64,000 nucleotides of DNA from Bugula neritina. Taxonomy: Eukaryota > Bryozoa > Gymnolaemata > Cheilostomatida > Bugulidae. The notes beneath the pieces are model-generated. The model was given only the letters and a program-made list of their open reading frames with translations, did not search any database and was not told the origin of the DNA. The position numbers were made by a program, and so were the translations under genes. Shown one piece after another: positions 1-10,500 of the stretch. Location: positions 4,445,662 through 4,509,661 of the forward strand of contig OZ037770.1 in the NCBI GenBank assembly GCA_964035545.1, read 5' to 3'. Every line of letters starts with the position of its first letter. Within the stretch, counting starts at the first letter, position 1.

Positions 1-1514
1 TGCCAAAGTATGTACGAATGATAACATTTAGATACATGCCAAAAATGTGTAGCGTAGTTGTAAATAGCCAAACAACATACATGTACAAATGTGCTTTCAA
101 ACTGTTATGCAAGTATTTCTTAATAGTTATGTTCAAAGCTAATGTATATATTATATATACTTTATTTTTGCATTATAATACTGTATAAAATGCTATTATA
201 ATATATCAGCAAGTTCATTCACACCTACTCTACACCAAAACAGGTTATCATAGTTTAAATACTGGAAAATAAAATATTTAATGAATTTCAAAGTAATTTG
301 TAAATAATTGCATAGTAACATAAACAATGTAATGTATAAATTATGCACATAACTTGGGTAAAAAGTTAAATCTAATACATGATTAAATAATAAAATTGAG
401 CTTCATGACATGTAACAACTACATAAAATATCTTTAATAAATGTATAATATAAAAAATATCGAAACATAATATTGCTTAAAATAATGCATAGTTCTGAGT
501 GTAACCAAACATACAATTGCTAAAAGCAGGAAAAAAGATATAAAAACAAGTAGTTGTAACAGAAGGATGTGAATGTATTAAGTATAAAGAAAAGATAATA
601 TAATGTGCTGCTCAGTCACTGCAAGTTACTTAAAAACCGGTAAAAAAGATAAATCTAAAATCGGTGCTTTATCCAATACTTGAATTTTATCACAATTAGT
701 TCATAGGTAAACAGCGTGACAGCCCTAGAATGATTGTTGCAAATAATTACCGTGACAGCATTAAGTGAAGCTTTTCTTAAAAGTTAATATCATTTCTATC
801 ATGCCAAAGTGAAAATACAACTAGAAACATTTTGCAGCTTGAAATAGCATGGAAGTCAAATGTAAGATACAATTTTAAACGTTGATGTAAATTCATATGT
901 AATCGCCACGTGATTTGCACACGTCCAGCACAATTGACATCAACTGGAGCTAAATTTAGAATAACTTTTTAAAAGGTAGACAGAAGGTCTAATTTCAAAT
1001 CTATTTCATCAAATCCAATGCCACAAATATTCAAATTCCCGGTTCACAGTTGGAATAATTTTGTCAACTCGGTTTGTCTCCCAGAAAAGTGACGAAATCA
1101 TTTCAAGGCACGACAAAAAAACTGCATATGACAAAATATAAAAATACTAGTATTTACACAAATCTGCATTGCATATTAATCAAAGTATCGTGAAGTTGCA
1201 ACCAACAACAAAATACTTGTTGATAAAAAATTAGGAATTTTACCGCAATTTAGAATAATATTACACCAAATGAGAAGAGCAATAGTGTGTCCTCAGCAAA
1301 TGCCAGCTGCTGTAGCAATTGATCAAACAAATAACAATAATAATAATAATATCAGGAATTGAAACTTCAGTCTATGTGAGGACACAACTCCCAATCTTCA
1401 GGAAAATGGGGCGCCTGCCACAGAATGTAGTATTGCTAATAAAGAGGAGGTGACAGGTTGTCATGGAAGAGGGAGCACCTGCTGCTGATTGCCATGTATC
1501 AAGAGTACCTGCTA
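1..1514. other. 3' flank of the receptor gene, no gene seen
   Basis: AT-rich sequence downstream of the minus-strand receptor gene. I see no reading frame with coding character, no tRNA and no clear repeat. It probably holds the 3' untranslated region of the receptor, but I could not place a convincing polyadenylation signal close to the stop codon. Confidence 0.5.
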
Positions 1515-4500
1515 TTAGGGGCTAGCTTCATATAGTGGGTTGTCTAGCAACTCCACCTCTGACTTAGCCTTAGACACTGTCCCGTAAAGAGGTGGTAGGA
1601 GAGGTGGGGCATCATACTCTGTCTACAACACATAATATATACATCCTAGCTGGTGAGAGTTGGTGAGTAGGTAATAAACACAGAAGAGAAAATATAATTA
1701 TGATAGAAATATATGAAATGGAACTTCATTAGAGATACATAAGTAAAGCAAAGGTTTTCTATGCGTATTCAAGGGCTGATAACTCAAAATTAAAGTCTTT
1801 CTCTTGTAATAGCAGACAGCAAAACAAATAAAATACCGAAATACCGGTGGATTGCAATGAAAGTTTGGTAACTGAAGTCTCAATATGGTTACAGCATTTC
1901 GTGCATAGCCTCCCCCATATTAGTATTTTATTATGAAAATGAAATCCCCAATTTTTCTCTTACTATGATAATTAATAGATATTATGCCGATACAGTTTGG
2001 AGTTGTCCTTTCTAAAATCTTAAAATTGTGCCTTTAAGTAGGGCAAAATATGGTAGTTCTAACATACATGCAGTCAACTTGTGACAATGTGAAGAATATA
2101 TAAATTCAAAGAATAAAAAAGGGCAGAAAAAAGCTTTCAATTGACGCAATTAGGAGTTGTCCTCTTATAAAAACTTCAAAATTTCGCTTTCATGTAGAAC
2201 CTAACATGGATCTTTTTACTTAATTTACTACACACTGGATATCTCCAGTTTTTAGCTATTATTCACAATTTAACTGCTAACGAACATGGCTTTTTGCCCA
2301 AAACTAGTAAAGCACCAATAAATACACCAAAACAATTAGGATTCTTCTTAATTTTGCTTGATTTCCCATGTTTTTTCTTATATATTTAGCTTATTAGGAC
2401 TGCGGACCGTTACGAAAAAACCGTAATGGTCCGCAACCAAAAGTAGCTGAATAATTAGGGAAAAACATTGGAAATAAAGCAAAATTAAAAAGAACACAAA
2501 CGCTACGCTACGGATGCAATTACAGCAAAATAACATTTCCTTAAACTAAATATTATACTACACTGTGTATATCTCAGCCTGTGCAATACCTATAGACTTA
2601 GACCTAACCAACCTTATTGGAGTCAAGGTTGGGGGTGGTGTGAGACGTCCCTTTAACAGTACAGGGCTGTGCATAGTAATCTCCAGCAGGGCTGCTGTCC
2701 TCTGTGAGTGCATCAACACTGCCAGTTATACTGTTCCGTATCTGCAGTATATAAAATACAACATAATAATATAATGTTGTAGGAGCAGCCTTGGTCTAGG
2801 GGTTAGAGCGTTTGCCTAGTAAACACGAAGGTCATGGGTTCGAGCCCTGACAAAGGCCATTGGTGATGTTAGGAAGAGCACCCAGTCATAATTGCTCCTG
2901 TGCCTCATCTGAATAAGTCCTTAGCAAGCTATAACAAAAACCCTTTCCATCTGGAGTTTCCCACAGGGATAGTGACTATAAACTTCTGTGAGTTGATATA
3001 TGATGTTTGCTACTCCCACTGAGCTGTCCAGTGGGCGGAGGGAATTGCTCTATAAGCAGCGGGGAGACCGGAGTGAATGAGCGCAGTAGTTTGGGTACTT
3101 AGGTTTGGAGTTGGGAACCTAACCCTAAACTTGAGAATCTCAAACTACTGCACTCAGTCACCCCCCAACTCAGAGCTGCATATAGAAGAATTCGGGTAGA
3201 GAAGCTGATGTGGCCGCCATCATGCTTTGGAAAGAAATGAGTGACACAAATGCAGTTGAGACTGGCACTACTAAACATTGAGACCCTAATAAGGAGGAAC
3301 AGAAAAATAGTCATTACCACAGCATCTCAATACAACTGTAAAGGGGAAACAGCAATCCTGCAGCCAACTGAAAAGAGGTACGACACAAAAACTGGCTTTC
3401 CAACAACTAATATTTCATGTGGGAAAAGAGAGACCAAAGGACTTTGAGATTTGGCATGGAGGAAAGTCAGAAGGAAAGAGGAATGATGAGAGAAAATTCC
3501 AGATCATGCAAGAAGTAGAGTTTCATAGCTGGCAAGTATTTACTTTACCAAAGTGATGAGAATATGTGTACATACAATACTGGCTTAAACCAAATGGTGG
3601 TTGACATTATGAGACAATGATACGAGATTGGTAAGGTTGTAAAGTGATCCCGGCTGAACCAGTAGCACCACCACACAGGCTCTTGGTAATGGATAGCAGG
3701 ATGAAAAGGAACAAGATGGTGAGAGAGAGAGAGAGATGAAGCTCAACTGGTGGAAACTCAAAGGAATAGCTAGATTGATAGGTTAGAGAGATATTAGGAG
3801 AACAGAGTGAAGTGAGAAAATAGGAGAAATATAGGGAGAGGGAGACTATCAATTGGTGACAAATCAAAGAGAAGGAGAAGGAAAAGCTGAATTGAACTGT
3901 CACAGAGATATTAGCAGATCAGAGTGAAGTGAGAGATCTAACATGGAAAGATAACATTGATAAATAATGAAGCAGCAAATGAGACACTTGGAGTCAGTAC
4001 AAGGTGTATAGAAAGGGAATCATGGTGGTGGAACAAGCAAGTTCAAGAGGCTGTATAACTAAGAAGGAAGCTTTTAAAGACTGAAACAGAACATGAGTAG
4101 TTGAAAACAAAAAGACTTCAAAGCAAATAAAATAAACAAAGAGAAGTGTGCAGTAGCAAAGGAGACAGGTTGAAAAGAATTGTATAAAGATAGAGGAGTA
4201 GATGGCCAAAGGGAAATAATTTAGCAAGAACAATGCAAAGGAGATCAAAGGACATGATAGTGTTCCTCAAAGATGAACAAAGCAAGATCAGAAGTAAATA
4301 TGGGATAAATGCTAAACTCAAAATGCCAGAAATAACAGCAGGGGTCAGCTAGGAAAATCTCCGATGAGGAAGTTACAAATCAAGTAGAAAGAAATGAAAT
4401 GAAATAAAGTAAAAAGACCTGATGAGTTCCCCATACACTATGACTCCAAGCTTGCATTATGCAAATGGATTTTTCATTCATGTTTGGAAACAGTTGCATC

Positions 4501-7500
4501 TAGTAAAACCACAACCACAAGTAAATGCAAAAAGACCCAAAAAACTCCCCCCAAATTAATTCAGCATCTATTCTCATATCTCAAAGCCATGGTAATGCAG
4601 ATATACAGATGATTGCATTAATATGTTTCAGAGAACAAGAATACCAAATGAGTGGCGAAAAAATAGAAATTATTCTCATTTACAAACAAAAAGGTGACCC
4701 CCTTCAGCTGCACTAACTAACTACATGTCACATTAGCAGAGCCTGGGATAAAAGGAGAGAACTGGCAGCAGTTTTGTGCAACAAGAAATTCTTAATTATT
4801 GGAGTTGTTCTCCCGTAGATCATGAAATCATCGAATATTCTGCAGCTAGAAGAGAGAAACGCATCTGCACCTCTACTGATAGTGGAAAGTAGATTATTAA
4901 CTCACAGGTTGAACTCTTCCATTCTTTAGCTGAGCTGACTGGGACATTTCTCTGTCATGGTGGGGGGTAGGGTGACCGTCCCTGTCTAGCACTGTGACTG
5001 TATATGGAGCTGCCTCATAGTAATCTCCAGTCTTCTCATAGGGATCTACAATCAAACTAGTCTTATTGCAGGTTTAAACCAGCAATAAGGATGTGAAAAT
5101 GTCAATTTAAGTCATATTTCATATCTGTAAATCATGTTTATAGGGCTAGAGGGTAGTGAGAGGAGGATACTGAGAGGAGGATACTGAAAGGAGGATACTG
5201 AGAGGAGGATACTGAGAGGAGGATACTGAGAGGAGGATACTGAGAGGAGGATACTGAGAGGAGGGTATTGAGAGGAGGGTACTGAGAAGAGGATACTGAG
5301 AGGAGGGTACTGAGAGGAGGATACTGAGAGGAGGATACTGAGAGGAGGATACTGAGAGGAGGATACTGAGAGGAGGGTACTGAGGGGAGGATACTGAGAG
5401 GAGGATACTGAGAGGAGGATACTGAGAGGAGGGTACTGAGAGGAGGATACTGAGAGGAGGTACTGAGAGGAGGATACTGAGAGGAGGTACTGAGAGGAGG
5501 ATACTGAGGGGAGGATACTGAGAGGAGGATATTGAGAGGAGGGTACTGAGAGGAGGGTACTGAGGGGAGAACACTGAGAGGAGGATACTGAGAGGAGGGT
5601 ACTGAGAGGAGGGTACTGAGAGGAGGATATTGAGAGGAGGATACTGAGAGGAGGGTACTGAGAGGGTACTGAGAGGAGGATACTGAGAGGAGGGTACTGA
5701 GAGGAGGACACTGAGAGGAGGATACTGAGAGGAGGATACTGAGAGGAGGATACTGAGGGGAGGATACTGAGAGGAGGATACTGAGGGGAGGATACTGAGA
5801 GGAGGGTACTGACAGGAAGAAGTAGCCTAGGGCCACACTGTGCGTATTTTCACATGCGAAAATTGAAATCACAAGTAGCAAAGGTGTCCACTGTATGTGT
5901 GGAGAAAACATTAGCACTTGTCGCTCAGCATTCTGAACGCAAGTGAGGAATCTTCTCTGTCGCAGTCACCTAATTGGCTGGTAGTTATTTAGGGAGCCCA
6001 ATTTCTTTATTTAAGTGCGACATTCCAGTTTTATTAAAAGCGAGTGCAATTTAAAAATGAAAACTTCATTTATCTCGCACTTGTAGCCATAGCAACAAGG
6101 CGAGCAGTAAAGTTAAACGCAAATATTATTAGCTAGTAGTTTTCCGATCTCACTAAAGTTACAGTGAACACCTTTGCTACCTGTGGTTTCTATTTTAGCA
6201 TGAGAAAATACGCACAATGTGGCCCTAGGCATAGGGATAAATAGCTATTTAGGGTACTGTGAGTTTGGAGTTAACAGAATGTCTAGAAAATACACAAACA
6301 TTTGTGTAATCGCATTCAAGTAGACACACAGACAGACATAGCTGAGAGACACACAGACAGAAATAGCTGAGAGACACACAGACAGACATACCTGAATACA
6401 CATTGTTATCGGGAATAACATCATAAGTCTCTGGTTGTTCCAACTCGTGATACTCTACGCCATCTCCGGGAAGTCTCTCTGAGTTATTGTTGGAGATTTT
6501 CATCCGCTCCATCTGCTTCTTTTTCTGTTTTCTTTTCCTGGAGAAAATATTACAAGATTTGATAAATAATGCTGACTCCATGCTGACAAACTGTTTAGGG
6601 AGCTGTGAGACATCAGCTTGTTTACATCCTGTAAACTAAACTGAGTCTAAATAGTTACATAAACTATAGTACTGGGCATGTGCAGACCTGCAGTTCAAAT
6701 AGAATCTTCTACACACTACACTTATGCAGTATTGAAATATTGTCACATATAATCTATTAGCTTTCATTTGCATACTATTTTAGGCTTGCTAGCCTGAACA
6801 GTTTTGTTTTATAATAAATTCTGTGTCGAATTGTTTTAGGACAGGACCGTCCAACAGGCAGACCTAGGGCCGGATGTAGCCCCCCAGCCTACATTTATGT
6901 AGACCCCAGCCTATATGGATGAGGCCTTCAAAGGCATAACAACTAAAAGTACTTTAACTGCAGTAGAAAAAACTATCCTTTAAAATAATATTTAGTTTAT
7001 GTTTATCTAATTTACATGCATGCTAAAACATGCAACCTGAAGTATTTGTTAAGATTTCATCGTGTAATAATTATTAGATTTAGGAATAAAATAATCTGAA
7101 GAACACTGATACTGTAGCTGCCAACCCAATCTAAATTTTACAATGCGGTCCTCCCTACAGAACAATACATTTTAGTGGCCCTCGGTCTGAAAAGGTTGGA
7201 CACCTCTGTTTAAGAACTTCTAAATGCTTGCAGATGATGTTTCTAGTAGGCTTTGAAGTTGTGACATTACATAACTTATATTATTTATAGCCAACTTTCA
7301 TGGCAGCTGTTCCTAGCTGCTGCAACTTACAGCTTAGTAACAGAGCTGGGTTGAAAGATTTAACTAAAATGAAAGCTAATATATTATGTAAGAATATTTT
7401 AATGCTGCATAAGTGAACAAAGCCCTAAATACTTCAAGTATAGCCTTAATTCTACGTTATTAGTTATAATCTAAATGTCAAACTGAAAGTTAGAAACACA

Positions 7501-10500
7501 GGCTATAGTGTTTACACAGTTTCTATAGCCTCTGAAATTGAAGGGTTTCCCTTACCCACCCTGTATATTGTATATAACCAATAGAACACAGAACTCTGGC
7601 TAGACTAACCTCAAACACTGACCACAACTAACAGTATATCTTGGGGTAATATGCTAAATATATCAGCACTAAGTAACTGATATATTGATACTTCCTTTAT
7701 ACTGATTACTAAACAATGTAATTACACAATCATTTCACTGAATCCACACAGCAGAGAAAGGGGAAAACATTAACTAATACAATCATTGAGTGAATACTAG
7801 ATGAAAGACATTAAAGTTAAGGCTGTATTAGATTAATATAATAGGGACAGCATGTAATTATGTAATCCTATGAATAGTAATCACTCAATCCATGACTCAC
7901 TCAGAGTAGAATAATTTGGTACTCCTTTCATATACTGAAAGATGAAATACTGATGTTTAGTATACCTAGTGTTACTCATGCTGTATATAACCTATCAATA
8001 CACTATCATATATGATGACACAGCTGCGTAAATACATACGTGTACATATGTATACACATTACCACATAATATAATATATCTTACTATACATGATATAATA
8101 TCATATATTATTATGCAAAGCATACATTATTCAGTTCATATCACATTCTCAAACTAGAGAAATGCGTAATATATCCTCCTAAACCAAAACTGTTCTACCT
8201 TCACAAGTCTATTCAAAATTGCATGCTAAAAATTGTGTAAGTTCGGGGTGAGTGCTACAACAGGCCACTAACCCTCACACATATCACATTGGCAGTTTAA
8301 CAGCCTGTAATAAACATTCACTAGCGATAGAGGCAATGCTGTTGGACTGTCATGGTTGAAATATGATGACTTAAGTATTAATTGCAGACAGATGAGTCAT
8401 TGTTTCAGCTGACATCATGAGGGAAGGTCAAAGGTTAAACTGCAGTAGATACTAGACAACTTAACAACACTGCAGTATATACATCAACTGAAATTGCTAA
8501 CAGAAAAAATGCCATTTCATTCCAAGAGATGAGTCAGTCACAATGAACTGCTCTAAGTGTGAGTTTTGGTCATCAGCTGAGCTTAACTATAGGCAGGATT
8601 TTAACATTCATGTGCTGAACTGAGACATTTCAGTAGCCTAAGTTCTTCAATTATATTTACTAAGCTTTGGCTTGGAGTGTGGGTTAACATTCTAGCAAAT
8701 ACATAACTCCCTTTGTCACATTTCTAACCTGGAACAATGACTGCTCTCAATTCCTTCATAATGCAACTATTTGACTTTAAAACACTGGAATGGTACAAAA
8801 GGTTGAAGCAAAATAACTATTACTGAACCTCAGGCATTGCCTGCAAAAGTGGGGGGGTAGATAACCCCCTTCCCTACTAGTCCACATAAAACTGAAGTAA
8901 CCAGCTAAGCATTAGACAGGTACACTATCACCTTGCCAGGTACCTGTCACCTAGCAAACACCTGTCTGACACTTTGACACCTGCCAAATGTATCAACTCA
9001 GTGCTAATCATGAATTAATTACAAAAAACCAAACCAGCCCAATAGTATACACTATATGGTAGATACAATCATATGATAATACAATATTGGACAGGAAAGC
9101 TATTAGTTGCCTTATGACAGACTATTACTGTGTTATTAACTGCTATTAATCACGCTGAGCAAACATGACTCATACTATACTCTCAAATTTATTCACGTTT
9201 TAAAGTGTTTTGTTTGATTTAAATGCAATTTAAAACTGATTCACAATTGAAATAAATTATCAAAGCAGAAGTCAATGGACTGACTTAACAAAGAATTGAA
9301 TGGAGAAATAGAAATGAATAGATTGACTCAACATGTCTTCCATAGTTCCTTGTGAATAGAGAATAGACTGCCAGCTTACAGTATAGCTACTTCCTTATGG
9401 CGCATGTTTATCTCTACTGCTCATAGTTTATCAGCTCCAAGTAATCTTACTTTTTTCACTGTCAGGTTAGTATAACATACTAATTGGTATTGACTGGGGA
9501 TATAAACACAGCATTGTGCTATAAATAGCTGTGTTTACGGGAGAAGAGCAACATTGTTACATAATTTTGATAAACAATTTCCTTACTAGGCAGAGTGGAG
9601 GGATAATTTAATGCAATCATATGTTGTTTAATTGTAACTTTGTTATTTCAGTGGTAAAGGCAAATGAGGAAGATTGATAACATAGCAACAAGCATTACTA
9701 AGAAGGTGAACAGGTAGCACCAGTTGCAATTCTCAAATAATGAATAATTTCAACAGGAAATAAAAAATTCAACAGCTTCAAGATCTTTAACCATGTTTAT
9801 AAGAAGTAGATAAAGCAATGGAGAAATTAAGAAAAGCCTGTGCTCTAGATTCGAAATGTAGCATATTTCAACCCCTCTCCAAACCAAGCTTTAATGGTAA
9901 AAGTAAAGAACTTAGGCTATCTCCATTTCTCCACTACTGCTCCTAAATGCTTTACAAGTTTAGGTTTAGAAGTAAAGGGTTGAGTCATTCAAAGAAAGTG
10001 ACTTATTTAGCTATATGACTTATTAGAACACAGGTTATTCTGAATTTCCAAATGACTGCCCCTACTTTGAGATGAAATCCCAGATACTGGTCACCTTAGC
10101 TTACTTTTCAAACGTGTCTCACTACAAGAGGGGGGCCCAGATAATCGCCCAGAGTGGATCTGATAAACTGAACTGTAGGGAACGAAGAGGTCACATTCTC
10201 TCATACTGGGAGAGTAGCAGCTCAAATGTACACGACAACTGACCAATAGAAAACAAGAAATCAAAGAGTATTAGCCTGTGAATGTAACTGCGTGTAATTT
10301 ACTGGGTTGAAGCTAAGGCTAACAAATATATTTCAACTACAATCAATTACTTCTGAAACCGCTGAAGTAATGCTACAGCATAGAAAGTGTAATCAACTAC
10401 GTGAAATATCAACAGAGAAATAATACATCCTAATTAAATTTAAATAAGGGTGTGCCATCCACTACTTTTACTGTCATTACAGAGCTTGGTAACCTTGCAT

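Noticed and set aside
2782-2860. tRNA gene
   Set aside because: Boxes A and B are good, but the anticodon and acceptor stems do not pair and position 33 is not T. Two degraded relatives show it is a SINE. The same reasoning applies to 35168-35235.
3607-4321. Three minus-strand frames rich in Phe, Leu and Ser
   Set aside because: They are the reverse of a purine-rich, decayed LINE on the plus strand and do not resemble any protein.
5112-5917. Three long minus-strand reading frames (142 to 259 codons) with SQYPPLSILLSV repeats
   Set aside because: They are translations of the 14-bp minisatellite in all three frames, with no start context or splice link to the receptor gene.
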